NCBI GenBank assembly: GCA_002476905.1
Contig: DLND01000056.1
Location: 1,555-40,522, forward strand
Reading direction: 5' to 3'
Origin: Flavobacteriales bacterium UBA7519
GTDB lineage: Bacteria; Bacteroidota; Bacteroidia; Flavobacteriales; Weeksellaceae
DNA length: 38,968 nt
This document shows positions 6,813 to 15,294 of this stretch, piece after piece (within the stretch, counting starts at the first letter, position 1; each line of letters starts with the position of its first letter). Below the pieces are notes generated by a model. It saw only the letters and a list, made by a program, of their open reading frames with translations. It had not been told where the DNA came from and searched no databases. The translations under genes and the position numbers were made by a program.

Positions 6813-8951
6813 TTATTTGATGAATCCTCTGCTTCGCAAAAGGGGTTTGATATCTGCTTTATGACCTGTAAACTCTTCAAAAGCTTTGTTCAGATCTACA
6901 CTGTTACCCACAGAAAGAATATATTTTCTGAATCGGTCACCGTTTTCTCTTGTCAAACCACCGTTAGCTTTAATCCATTCCCAGGCATCGGAATCCAGCG
7001 TTTCTGACCAAAGGTAAGCATAATAACCCGCTGAATAACCACCACCCCAGATATGCGCAAAATATGGTGTGTGATATCTTGGCGGAACCTGCGGAACTAA
7101 TAATCCGTATTTGTCCAGCGCTTGCTTTTCAAAATCCAGAACCGGAATCAGTTGTTTCTCGTCGGTTACGGTGTGCCAGTTCATATCGAGAGTTGCAGCT
7201 GCTACTAACTCGGTGGTTGCATAACCTTGATTAAAATTAGCCGCCTTTTTGATTTTATCAATCAATGCCTGAGGCATCGGCTGCTTGGTTTGATAATGTA
7301 AAGCGTAATTTTTTAGAATCTCCGGCTCCAGTGCAAAATGCTCATTGATCTGCGAAGGAAACTCTACAAAATCTCTAGGCGTATTGGTCCCTGAAATAGA
7401 AACATACTTTTGATTTGCAAAAAGTCCGTGAAGTGTATGTCCAAACTCATGAAACATGGTTCCTACCTCATCAAAAGATATCAAGGATGGTTTTCCGGCG
7501 GCTGGTTTCTGATAATTGAATACGTTTACAATGACGGGTTTCTGTCCGAGGAGATGAGATTGTGGTACAAAATTATTCATCCATGCGCCACCGTTTTTAT
7601 TACTTCTGGTATAGAAATCGAGATAATAAAGCGCTAAAGATTTTCCGTCTCTGTCAAACACTTCGTAAGCTACAACATCCGGATGATAAACCGGAAGATC
7701 TTTTCTTTCTTTGAAAGTGATGCCGTAGAACTTTTCTGCTGCATAGAAAACACCTTTCTCAAGAACGGTAGTCACTTCAAAGTATGGTTTGATTTCATTT
7801 TCATCAAGGTCATACTTCGCTTTTCTGACTTGTTCTGAATAAAAATTCCAATCCCAAGGTTCAACTTTGAAACCTCCTTTCTGTGCATCAATCACTTCCT
7901 GAATTTCTTTAGCTTCACGATTAGCTGTTTCAACTGCAGGTTTTGCCAGTTGAGCCAAAAGTCCCATTGCGGCTTCCGGTGTTTTTGCCATTTGATCCTG
8001 TAGACTCCATTCCGCAAAATTCTTTTTACCAAATAACTTTGCTTTCTGTAACCTCAGTTTCGCTATTTTTTCAATCGTTTCACGGGTATCATTTGCATCG
8101 CCTTTCTCGGCTCTTGTCCAGGAAGCTCTAAAGAGTTTTTCTCTTGTGTCCCTGTTTTTAAGGTTTTGCAATAGTGGTTGCTGAGTGGTGTTTTGCAACG
8201 ATAAAAGATACTTTCCTTTTTGTCCGGCCTGTTCCGCATCTGTAGCAGCAGCAGCTAATTCATCAGCAGAAAGTCCATCAAGTTCTTTAACGTCAGAAAT
8301 CAGAACTGCACCTTTTTTTCTTGCTTCCAACAGCTTATTGCTAAATTGGGTAGATAATGTAGCAAGCTGCTGGTTGATTACTTTTAATTTTTCTTTATTT
8401 TCAGCTGAAAGGTTAGCTCCGGCTAATTCAAAATTCTGGATGTAATATTCCACCAGTCTTTTGCTTTCCGCATCCAATTTATCAGTTTTGACTGCTTTGA
8501 TTCTTTTATAAAGCTTTTCATTAAGATTAATCTTATCGGAATGTGCAGCAAAAATAGGCGCATACTCCTCGTCAACTTTTTGAAGATAATCATTGGTATT
8601 AGACCCTGTTAGATTATAAAAAAGAATCGTTGCTCTTGCTAAAACTTCTCCGCTGTTTTCTAAAGCCAAAACTGTATTCTCGAAAGTCGGTGCAGCGGGA
8701 TTATTAATAATTTTATCAATGTTGGCCAACTGTTCCTTCAGTCCGTAATCGAAGGCTGGCTTATAGTGGTCATCTTTGATTTTATCAAATTCCGGTGCCT
8801 GATACTGCAAAGGGCTTTTTCTAAGGAAAGGGTTATTTTTCATAGATTGTTGTGTAGTTGCAGATTGTTTTTTCTGCTGAGCGTGCATGACCGTGGTTAA
8901 ACCATTGACGCCAATGAAAGCGATCAGCAACGACATTTTTATATTCTTCAT
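6813..8951 (-). CDS. dcp: Exported M3-family peptidyl-dipeptidase (Dcp-like oligopeptidase)
   Basis: The 712-residue protein starts with a signal peptide (to about residue 25, ending HAQQ), indicating export to the periplasm. The zinc-protease signature HEFGH is at 501-505 (His501, Glu502, His505) within FDEVGTMFHEFGHTLHGLF; further M3 hallmarks are TTELVAAATLDMNWH, PRYHTPYFAHIWGGGYSAGYYAYLW and the C-terminal GNSVDLNKAFEEF. Length and motif match peptidyl-dipeptidase Dcp (about 680-720 residues), which removes C-terminal dipeptides from oligopeptides. Bacteroidota often carry exported paralogues, so the symbol is tentative. It is monocistronic, with a terminator at 6774-6803. Confidence 0.9.
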   Translation of the reverse strand: MKNIKMSLLIAFIGVNGLTTVMHAQQKKQSATTQQSMKNNPFLRKSPLQYQAPEFDKIKDDHYKPAFDYGLKEQLANIDKIINNPAAPTFENTVLALENSGEVLARATILFYNLTGSNTNDYLQKVDEEYAPIFAAHSDKINLNEKLYKRIKAVKTDKLDAESKRLVEYYIQNFELAGANLSAENKEKLKVINQQLATLSTQFSNKLLEARKKGAVLISDVKELDGLSADELAAAATDAEQAGQKGKYLLSLQNTTQQPLLQNLKNRDTREKLFRASWTRAEKGDANDTRETIEKIAKLRLQKAKLFGKKNFAEWSLQDQMAKTPEAAMGLLAQLAKPAVETANREAKEIQEVIDAQKGGFKVEPWDWNFYSEQVRKAKYDLDENEIKPYFEVTTVLEKGVFYAAEKFYGITFKERKDLPVYHPDVVAYEVFDRDGKSLALYYLDFYTRSNKNGGAWMNNFVPQSHLLGQKPVIVNVFNYQKPAAGKPSLISFDEVGTMFHEFGHTLHGLFANQKYVSISGTNTPRDFVEFPSQINEHFALEPEILKNYALHYQTKQPMPQALIDKIKKAANFNQGYATTELVAAATLDMNWHTVTDEKQLIPVLDFEKQALDKYGLLVPQVPPRYHTPYFAHIWGGGYSAGYYAYLWSETLDSDAWEWIKANGGLTRENGDRFRKYILSVGNSVDLNKAFEEFTGHKADIKPLLRSRGFIK

Positions 8952-9011
8952 TAATAAAAATTTTGAGGATTAAATGTAAGCAAAAGTGATGATAAATCAA
9001 TGATCTGAAAA

Positions 9012-10862
9012 TTATTTATCATCATCCTCATCGCCACTCCAATAGTTTTCTTCGAAGGAAATACTGTCCAGAGCCAGTAATTCGGCTTCACGTTCCAGAG
9101 ATTCCCGCAGGGTGAAGGTGATCTTATCCTTGTCTTTTTCTTTTGCCAAACGTTTGGTCATTGCTTTATCAATCAGCATAAAACGTTTGCCCATTCTTCG
9201 GGCGGTATATTTTCGCATTCCGTTTTCTTTCAGAATATCAACTGCCATATCCACAGCTGTACCCAAGGTCTCTCGATAAATATTATTAACATTCTTATTT
9301 AGAAAATCATAGGCATCCAAGCGTTTTTTGGCCCTGACAAATATTTTCAGATCGGGATAATTTTCTTTACAATAATCTACCAGAAATTTATTTTTTTCAG
9401 GATCATCCAGACAAAGCACAAAAAGCTCAGCTTCTTCGATTCCTGCTGCTCGTAGTAAAGCAGGTTTGGTGGCATCACCATAATAAACATTAAAACCGTT
9501 CGACCTTAACAAAGCAACTCTGTCTGGGTCGTTATCTAGGACGGTTGAATGGATTCCGTTGGCCTTCAAAAGACGACCGACTGTACTGCCAAAAAATCCA
9601 AAACCCACTATAATTATTTTTCTTTGCTTGATGATGCCAAGCTCTGCATTCTCTTCATTTTTTTGTTTAATAAAACGATTATCTAAAACTTTCTCTTTGA
9701 ATATCAAAAGCAGTGGAGAAATGCACATTGTAATTGCGACAATAGCCATCAGCTCCGAATTAGCTTGATAATCAATAAGATATAAACTTGCCGCAAAATT
9801 AACGAGAACAAATGCAAATTCTCCCACCTGAGATAATGCAAAAGCCAGGAAAAAACTTTGCTCATTATTCATTTTATAATATTTCCCGATTCCAAAAAGA
9901 ACCACTGCTTTGATTGCCAAAACAATAAATGCTGCCGAGAAAATAAAGAACGGTTTTTCTGCAATAATATTGAAGTTGATTGTCGCACCCACACTTACAA
10001 AGAAAACCGCCAATAATAATCCTTTAAAGGGGTCGATATCGCTTTCTAACTCGTGGCGAAACTCGCTGTTAGCTAACATTACACCAGCAATAAAAGCCCC
10101 TAAAGCCGGACTCAGACCCACAGAGATCATCAGTTCCGAAACTCCTATTATTAAAAATAACGAAGCAGCAGTCAGCAACTCATTTAAGCCAGACTTCGAC
10201 ACAAATCTCAGAAAAGGAATAAAAATATAGCGCCCTAACAGTATCAAAGCCAAAACTCCCAAAATAACTGTAAAAGGCTGTAGCCAATCTGGTACATATT
10301 GCAGCAGAATTTCCTGATGTTCTGACTGTTTTACCGCACTCTCGGACTTAGATAAAAATGGAAGCAATGCCAGAATCGGGATAACAGCAATATCCTGAAA
10401 TAATAAGATTGAAAACGATGATTCTCCGCTTACCGTTCTGAAAAGATTTTTTTCTTTTAAAGTTTGTAAAACAATTGCTGTAGATGACATTGCGAAACAT
10501 AGCGATATGATCAGTGATTTTTTTAATCCAAATCCTGCAACATAGAACACAAAGAAAATCCCAACTATACTCAGAAGCATCTGACTGAGTCCTAACCCCA
10601 GAATTCTTTTTCTAATCTGCCAAAGTTTATGAGGCTCCAGTTCCAATCCAACCAAAAACAAAAGCATCACCACACCTAATTCCGAAGCGTGCATAATATC
10701 TGCCGCATCTCGTCCCGTCAATTGCAAACAAAATGGACCAATTAAAATTCCGCCAAGAATATATCCAATCACTGAACTCAATCCCAGTTTTTTTCCTAAC
10801 GGAACCATAATAATGGCCGCACCAAGGAAAATCAGGATGGTCATTGCGATGGAATTCTGCAT
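9012..10862 (-). CDS. Kef-type K+/H+ antiporter (CPA2 family) with TrkA-N domain
   Basis: Residues 1 to about 385 form a dozen hydrophobic segments of the CPA2 Na+(K+)/H+ exchanger fold, including the unwound-helix region GLSPALGAFIAGVMLANSEF. A cytosolic Rossmann RCK/TrkA-N domain follows, with the dinucleotide motif GFGFFGSTVG and the usual acidic LDNDPDR, then GDATKPALLRAAGIEEA. The short charged tail (KEKDKDKITFTLRESLEREAE) is like the C-terminal region of KefB/KefC. Role: potassium efflux coupled to proton entry, gated by nucleotide or glutathione adducts in E. coli. The start codon lies one base from the stop of the upstream flavodoxin-fold gene on the same strand, which matches the kefF-kefC arrangement and supports a two-gene operon. 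Confidence 0.9.
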   Translation of the reverse strand: MQNSIAMTILIFLGAAIIMVPLGKKLGLSSVIGYILGGILIGPFCLQLTGRDAADIMHASELGVVMLLFLVGLELEPHKLWQIRKRILGLGLSQMLLSIVGIFFVFYVAGFGLKKSLIISLCFAMSSTAIVLQTLKEKNLFRTVSGESSFSILLFQDIAVIPILALLPFLSKSESAVKQSEHQEILLQYVPDWLQPFTVILGVLALILLGRYIFIPFLRFVSKSGLNELLTAASLFLIIGVSELMISVGLSPALGAFIAGVMLANSEFRHELESDIDPFKGLLLAVFFVSVGATINFNIIAEKPFFIFSAAFIVLAIKAVVLFGIGKYYKMNNEQSFFLAFALSQVGEFAFVLVNFAASLYLIDYQANSELMAIVAITMCISPLLLIFKEKVLDNRFIKQKNEENAELGIIKQRKIIIVGFGFFGSTVGRLLKANGIHSTVLDNDPDRVALLRSNGFNVYYGDATKPALLRAAGIEEAELFVLCLDDPEKNKFLVDYCKENYPDLKIFVRAKKRLDAYDFLNKNVNNIYRETLGTAVDMAVDILKENGMRKYTARRMGKRFMLIDKAMTKRLAKEKDKDKITFTLRESLEREAELLALDSISFEENYWSGDEDDDK

Positions 10863-11435
10863 CTATTTCAATTTTAAAGTTTCTGATAATTCCTGACATT
10901 GGAACGCCAGTTCGTCTTCTGAAAGGTTGTCGGCATTATAAATTATGTGTATTTTTTTGAGCTCGATATTGTTAACGTGCAAAGAAACTCTGAGTCCAGA
11001 AAGTAATTCTTCTACCTCGGTTTTATATTTTCCTTCTGAATTATAATTACTTTCTCTTCCGCCAACACTTGTAATAATAAGCGCGTCTTTTCCAGAAAGA
11101 ATATTAATCCCGTTCTCAGAAATCCAACGCATATCAAAAACCTCATCTATCCACAGTTTCAGCAATGGTGGCAAACCAAACCAAATGATAGGAAAATGAA
11201 AAATAATGCGTTCATATTCTACAATTCTTTTTCTTTCCCGAAAAGGCTGAATATGAAAATCGGGATAATCCTCGTACAAATCTCGGAACGTAACATTTTC
11301 CAAATCACCATAACATTCTAACAATCTAACATTGGTGGTAGAATGTTCGAAGTATGGATGAGCAAATAGAACCAATGTTTTTTTCAAAAAAATCACAATT
11401 TCCGTAAAAATAGTGATTTTTTTGTTTGAAATCAA
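10863..11435 (-). CDS. NAD(P)H oxidoreductase of the KefF/KefG/MdaB type (antiporter ancillary subunit)
   Basis: The 190-residue flavodoxin-fold protein has TLVLFAHPYFEHSTTN at the FMN-binding site, FHFPIIWFGLPPLLKLWIDEVF, and a SVGGRESNYN loop, which is the standard pattern of NAD(P)H dehydrogenase (quinone)/KefF-like proteins. KefF and KefG bind and stimulate KefC and KefB; the gene ends one base before the antiporter gene begins, so a partner role is the natural inference. The ATG at 11435 gives 17 residues upstream of the conserved KKTLVLFAHP; an in-frame GTG or TTG close to that motif would give the usual family N-terminus, so the start is unsure. Confidence 0.85.
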   Translation of the reverse strand: MISNKKITIFTEIVIFLKKTLVLFAHPYFEHSTTNVRLLECYGDLENVTFRDLYEDYPDFHIQPFRERKRIVEYERIIFHFPIIWFGLPPLLKLWIDEVFDMRWISENGINILSGKDALIITSVGGRESNYNSEGKYKTEVEELLSGLRVSLHVNNIELKKIHIIYNADNLSEDELAFQCQELSETLKLK

Positions 11436-11479
11436 GATTTAGACCATTACGAAATTGATAATAATTATAATTAAAAAGA

Positions 11480-11504
11480 AAACCCGAACAAAAAATTCGG
11501 GTTT
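11480..11504 (-). terminator. Terminator after the LemA-TPM-TPM genes
   Basis: Stem AAACCCGAA / TTCGGGTTT (11480-11488 with 11496-11504) with an A-rich loop; the minus strand continues with CTTTTT. It separates the TPM operon from the kef pair. Close by (11521-11545) are three tandem AGCTAAA-like units of no known meaning. Confidence 0.75.
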
Positions 11505-11562
11505 TATTATATCTTTTTCGAAGCTAAAAGCTAAAAGCTAAATGCTATTCACTTTAAGCAAT

Positions 11563-12411
11563 TTACCATCCACCAGAAGCACCACCGCCGCCAAAACTTC
11601 CACCTCCACCGAAACCGCCAAAGCCTCCGCCTACGCTGCTTCCTCCTCCAAATCCGCCACCGCCGAAACTTCCCGGAAATGGAAAAAATCCGCCACGGTA
11701 TCTGCGACTTCCGCGTCTTGATAATATCACATCGTCATCGTCATTATTACCCCAGCCATTTCCACCATTTTTATTGATAATGCTGAAAAGAATAATGATG
11801 ATAATGATAACCAGAATCACAGATCCGATATTGATTCCTCCATCATTTTTTTGTTTCTTGACAATAGGTTTGAATTTCCCTTGAACCGCTTCCATTATAG
11901 CCGAAGTTCCTCGGTCTATGCCATTGTAAAATTCACCTTTTTTGAAAGCCGGCGTTACCAGATAATCCAAAATCTGTCCAGCCACAGATGCAGTCAAATA
12001 TTGCTCAACAGCTCTACCCTGCTGGATAGACATCGTGTGATCTTCGGTTGCAATGAGGAAAACGACACCATTATCGACACCTTTTTGCCCGATTCCCCAT
12101 TTCTCACCGTACATTGTTGCAAGATAATTGACATCTTCACCACCAGTTGTGGGCAGAATAATGACCTGAATTTCTGTCGAAGTGGAATCGGAGAATTTGA
12201 TGAGTTTTTGATTCAGCGCATCCTTTTCGGCTTCTGAAAGCAAACCCACTTTGTCATAAACTGGATAAAGTACGGCTGGTTTTTCCGGCACTAATTGCGC
12301 TTTCGCTAATAAGCCCAATACCAACAAAAATACAAAGACCAATTTTGTAAAAAATGAGAAACGCGATTCTGAAACCTCACCTTCCCGCAGCCCGACCTGA
12401 GTGGAGCTCAT
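11563..12411 (-). CDS. TPM domain-containing exported protein with Gly-rich tail
   Basis: The conserved part starts with a hydrophobic segment LVFVFLLVLGLLAKAQ (signal peptide), followed by a TPM phosphatase domain: YPVYDKVGLLSEAEKDALNQ, STEIQVIILPTTGG, YGEKWGIGQKGVDNGVVFLI. After a second hydrophobic helix (IGSVILVIIIIIILFSII) comes an Asn/Asp linker and a Gly/Ser-rich tail ending GGGASGGW, as in Psb32/YgcG-like proteins. The frame is open back to an ATG at 12552, but that stretch translates a dispersed repeat (12387-12479). The ATG I chose, 12411, itself lies in the repeat; a TTG at 12342 is the alternative. It is last in a lemA-TPM-TPM operon thought to act at the envelope. Confidence 0.85.
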   Translation of the reverse strand: MSSTQVGLREGEVSESRFSFFTKLVFVFLLVLGLLAKAQLVPEKPAVLYPVYDKVGLLSEAEKDALNQKLIKFSDSTSTEIQVIILPTTGGEDVNYLATMYGEKWGIGQKGVDNGVVFLIATEDHTMSIQQGRAVEQYLTASVAGQILDYLVTPAFKKGEFYNGIDRGTSAIMEAVQGKFKPIVKKQKNDGGINIGSVILVIIIIIILFSIINKNGGNGWGNNDDDDVILSRRGSRRYRGGFFPFPGSFGGGGFGGGSSVGGGFGGFGGGGSFGGGGASGGW

Positions 12412-12479
12412 CCCAAAATAGTTTTGGAAATAGCCTTGGCTTTTGGGATAGCGGGAACGGAGGGCGGAATAGCTGCCCA
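12387..12479 (-). repeat. Family 1 dispersed palindromic element, copy C
   Basis: On the minus strand it begins GGGCAGCTATTCCGCCCTCC and ends CAGGTCGGGCTGC. The inner arms are ATCCCAAAA and TTTTGGGAT, different from copies B and D yet still complementary. It has landed between two TPM genes and contributes coding sequence and an ATG to the downstream one. Confidence 0.85.
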
Positions 12480-12505
12480 GATCTTTGTCCGGATGTTTGT
12501 ATAGT

Positions 12506-12934
12506 TTATGAAAAGCTGATATCATTGGATAATTCATTGATATTTTCCCCATCTACAGGGAAATATTTTTTCAGTTCGAGTCCTGTTTTCAGAATCGCTT
12601 CCTTCAGACCTTCACAATAATTTTCTTGCGCAAATTGAGAGGTCATTTCATCGTGAAGAGTGTCCCAGAACTGCTGCTTTACTTTTTTGTGAATACCTTC
12701 GTCGCCAATAATGGTCAGATAATGCTGTTCAAAATTGACATAAAACAGAACAGCATTTCTTTCTTTGGTATGATGCATATCCAGCGAACGAAAAATGGCA
12801 AACGCTTTTTTAGCAAAATCATCTTCAGCTGTAGAATCGATGTGCACACGGATCTCGCCGGAAGAATGGTCTTCAGCTATTTTGATGGCTTCCACCAGGG
12901 AAGCCATTTCTGTATCTGTAAGAAATTGATTCAT
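12506..12934 (-). CDS. TPM domain-containing protein (short form)
   Basis: The 142-residue protein carries a TPM domain without an export signal or Gly-rich tail: EDHSSGEIRVHIDSTAEDDF, RNAVLFYVNFEQHYLTIIGD, GIHKKVKQQFWDTL. In Bacteroidota this short form regularly sits between lemA and a long TPM protein. Its ATG overlaps the last base of the lemA stop codon (12934), indicating translational coupling. The function of the cluster is unsettled; some TPM proteins show acid phosphatase activity or act in envelope and photosystem repair. Confidence 0.88.
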   Translation of the reverse strand: MNQFLTDTEMASLVEAIKIAEDHSSGEIRVHIDSTAEDDFAKKAFAIFRSLDMHHTKERNAVLFYVNFEQHYLTIIGDEGIHKKVKQQFWDTLHDEMTSQFAQENYCEGLKEAILKTGLELKKYFPVDGENINELSNDISFS

Positions 12935-13530
12935 TATTCTGAAAATACGCTTGGAGCTTTTTCTGCGCCAGCTTCAGCTTTGAAATATGGTTTTTCCTTG
13001 AAGTTGGAGAAGTTGGCAATCACGTTATTGGGGAACGTTTTGATATTAGTATTGTATTCTTTAGCAGCATCATTATAATACACTGTTTCTGAACGGATGC
13101 TGTTCTCAATTGCGGTATATTCTCTTTGAAAGTTGATATACTGTTGATCGGCTTTTAGGTTCGGATAACTTTCTACCACTGCCATCAGACGACTAAGCGC
13201 GCCGCTCAGTTCACCTTGTGCCGCTTGGAATTTTGCCATATCCGCCTCGGTCATATTGGTAGGATCAATATTAATAGAAGTGGCTTTGGATCTTGCCTCA
13301 ACTACTTTTGTCAATGTTTCCTGCTCAAATTTAGCATAAGACTTAACCGTTCTTTCCAAATTTGGAATAAGGTTCGCTCTTTTCTGATAAACTGTTTCTA
13401 CGTTAGACCATTTCGCATTAACGTTCTGTTCCATCCTGACAAATTCATTTCTTTTACCAATTGCCCAAAATGCGATAATACCTATAATCGCAACAATTAC
13501 TACGCCTACAATACAACCTTTACCTTTCAT
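12934..13530 (-). CDS. lemA: LemA family membrane protein
   Basis: A 198-residue protein with one N-terminal transmembrane helix (GCIVGVVIVAIIGIIAFWAI) and a helical LemA domain outside: RMEQNVNAKWSNVETVYQKR, LIPNLERTVKSYA, RLMAVVESYPNLKADQQY and IENSIRSETVYYNDAAKEYN. The N-out topology and bundle are typical. It is first of three overlapping genes with the two TPM proteins, a widespread association of unknown exact role in the cell envelope. The TATATTTG element at 13564-13571 can drive the operon. Confidence 0.92.
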   Translation of the reverse strand: MKGKGCIVGVVIVAIIGIIAFWAIGKRNEFVRMEQNVNAKWSNVETVYQKRANLIPNLERTVKSYAKFEQETLTKVVEARSKATSINIDPTNMTEADMAKFQAAQGELSGALSRLMAVVESYPNLKADQQYINFQREYTAIENSIRSETVYYNDAAKEYNTNIKTFPNNVIANFSNFKEKPYFKAEAGAEKAPSVFSE

Positions 13531-13563
13531 AGTTTGATGTGTTTTAAAAATTTATAGTTAAAT

Positions 13564-13571
13564 CAAATATA
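13564..13571 (-). promoter_or_regulatory. Promoter element of the lemA operon
   Basis: The minus strand reads TATATTTG (TAnnTTTG), 33 bases before the lemA ATG, with a TTG about 15 bases further upstream as a possible weak -33 element. Confidence 0.5.
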
Positions 13572-13594
13572 CAAATTAAAAGAATCCAAGATAT

Positions 13595-14365
13595 TTATTT
13601 TTCAGAAAGCTTGGCTTCTTCCCAGAGTTTATCCAGTTCAACAAGATTCAAATCAGCCAAAACCAAGTTTTTAGTGATGGCAATTTCCTCCATTTTCTGA
13701 AACCTGGAAATGAATTTCGAATTGGTTCTTTCCAAAGCCGTATCCGCATTTAGTCCAGAAATTCTGGCGTAATTAATCAAAGAGAAAAAAACGTCTCCCA
13801 ACTCTATTTCTTTTTTATCCCTATCTGTCTCTTGATGAAATTCCTGCAATTCTTCTCGCACTTTCTCCCAAGCTTCATCAGCAGAAGCAAATTCGAAGCC
13901 AATTCCTTTCACTTTATCTTGGATTCTGTAAGCTTTTATTATCGGAGGTAAACTTTTTGGAACGCCAGAAAGCACAGATTTGTTACCCTCTTTCAGCTTC
14001 AGTTTTTCCCAGTTTTGTTTTACCATTTCTTCATCTTCTGCAACTGTATCACCGTAAATATGTGGATGACGGAAAATCAATTTTTCGTTCAGAGAATTGA
14101 TGACATCAGCAATATCAAAACTCTCCTTTTCAGAACCAATTTTCGCATAAAAAACCAAATGCAACAACACATCGCCCAACTCCTTTTTGATTTCCTGCAA
14201 ATCCTCATTCAGAAGCGCATCAGACAATTCGTAAGTTTCCTCCAAAGTCAGATGGCGCAAGGTTTCAAAAGTCTGCTTCTGATCCCACGGGCACTTTTCC
14301 CGCAAATCATCCATTATATCGAGAAGCGTTCCAAAAGCTTCCATTTTTTCTTGTCTCGTATTCAT
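13595..14365 (-). CDS. mazG: Nucleoside triphosphate pyrophosphohydrolase MazG
   Basis: The 256-residue protein has two MazG repeats. The N-terminal one shows CPWDQKQTFETLRHLTLEE, then ETYELSDALL and KKELGDVLLHLVFYAKI, giving the metal-binding E-x2-E / E-x2-D pattern; the second has EELQEFHQETDRD and EIELGDVFFSLINYARI. Length and the Pro-Trp-Asp start match E. coli MazG (263 residues), which hydrolyses NTPs, dNTPs and stress-related nucleotides to monophosphates. It ends 65 bases before the lemA start region and is separated from pcm upstream by a palindromic repeat. Confidence 0.93.
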   Translation of the reverse strand: MNTRQEKMEAFGTLLDIMDDLREKCPWDQKQTFETLRHLTLEETYELSDALLNEDLQEIKKELGDVLLHLVFYAKIGSEKESFDIADVINSLNEKLIFRHPHIYGDTVAEDEEMVKQNWEKLKLKEGNKSVLSGVPKSLPPIIKAYRIQDKVKGIGFEFASADEAWEKVREELQEFHQETDRDKKEIELGDVFFSLINYARISGLNADTALERTNSKFISRFQKMEEIAITKNLVLADLNLVELDKLWEEAKLSEK

Positions 14366-14380
14366 AATTACTTTTTATTT

Positions 14381-14457
14381 AACCACAAAGTCACGAAGCA
14401 TTCACAAAGAGCACAAAATTTAGTGAACCTTGTGTAAACCTTGAGTCTTTGTGGTTA
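14381..14457. repeat. Family 2 palindromic repeat (AACCACAAAG type) between pcm and mazG
   Basis: Left arm AACCACAAAGTCACGAAG and right arm ending AGTCTTTGTGGTT are inverted copies (14 of 18 positions when aligned). The middle carries further CACAAAG/CTTGTG units. The right end includes the TAA stop of pcm (14455-14457, minus strand), so the repeat starts exactly where that gene ends. Confidence 0.85.
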
Positions 14458-15105
14458 GAAAGATTTATTTTGCAGCATCGGAACGAATTTATAAACTCCG
14501 AATTCCTCTTTTTCAAACTGTGTATCAGAAATTTTTGTAAATCTGTAAAGAATTTGCTCATCCATTTTCCCTAATGGAATCACCATTTTACCACCAACTT
14601 TTAGCTGTTTTAATAATTCGGTTGGTAGAATTTCTGCGCCACACGTTACCAATACTTTATCAAAAGGTGCAAACGTTGGTAAGCCCGCGAATCCATCACC
14701 GAAACTCTGGAACTTTGGTCTCATATTCAATTCTCTAAAAATCTTGGTAGAAAAGTTGTACAAATCTTTTTGCCGTTCCACGGTGTAAACCAAAGCGTTC
14801 ATCTTGATAAGAACAGCAGTCTGATAACCGCATCCTGTTCCGATTTCTAATATTTTTTCACCTTCACTCACTTCCAACAATTCAGTTTGTTCAGCAACAG
14901 TTGACGGATGAGAAATCGTTTGTTTCGCCGCAATTGGGAAAGCGCGGTCTTCATAAGCATAATCTTCGAAAACACTTTCGATAAAAAGATGTCTCGGAAC
15001 TTCGTTCATCGCATTCAAAACAAAAGAATCAGTAATCCCGATTTTCTGATGAAGATAATCGATTAATTGTTTCCTTTTGCCTTTGTGAACGTAAGTATCT
15101 CTCAT
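14455..15105 (-). CDS. pcm: Protein-L-isoaspartate O-methyltransferase
   Basis: A class I SAM-dependent methyltransferase of about 216 residues. Motif I is LEIGTGCGYQTAVL, preceded by the family-specific TISHPSTVAEQTELL, with the VYTVERQKDLY acidic loop and LKVGGKMVIPLG near the end. PCMT methylates isoaspartyl residues formed in ageing proteins, starting their repair. The reading frame is open to an ATG at 15177, but similarity starts at MRDTYVHKGKRKQLIDYL, so I place the start at 15105. The stop codon coincides with the edge of a family 2 repeat. An isoaspartyl dipeptidase-type gene occurs 20 kb away but is linked to cyanophycin, not to this gene. Confidence 0.92.
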   Translation of the reverse strand: MRDTYVHKGKRKQLIDYLHQKIGITDSFVLNAMNEVPRHLFIESVFEDYAYEDRAFPIAAKQTISHPSTVAEQTELLEVSEGEKILEIGTGCGYQTAVLIKMNALVYTVERQKDLYNFSTKIFRELNMRPKFQSFGDGFAGLPTFAPFDKVLVTCGAEILPTELLKQLKVGGKMVIPLGKMDEQILYRFTKISDTQFEKEEFGVYKFVPMLQNKSF

Positions 15106-15226
15106 TATTAGTTTTAGTTCTGTAATAATTCTTCTGCAATTTCCGAAGTAAAATTTGAATTTCCAAACAGGAATCATAAAATTAAAAAATTACCAAAAAA
15201 TTAACCTGTATATGAAATAAACTTTA

Positions 15227-15234
15227 TAGCTTTG
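15227..15234 (+). promoter_or_regulatory. Promoter element of the ketoacyl-ACP synthase III gene
   Basis: TAGCTTTG fits TAnnTTTG, 61 bases before the favoured start at 15295. Confidence 0.5.
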
Positions 15235-15294
15235 ATTGTTTTTTTATTAAAAATTAAATATATTTCCCATTAATTGAATGATAGAATGAATGTT

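Noticed and set aside
11521..11545. Tandem AGCTAAA units downstream of the TPM operon
   Set aside because: Three imperfect 7-9-base units are too few and too A/T-rich to call a functional repeat.
12412..12552. Longer TPM protein starting at ATG 12552
   Set aside because: The added residues overlap the end of the upstream TPM gene and then translate the dispersed repeat; no family member has such a segment.
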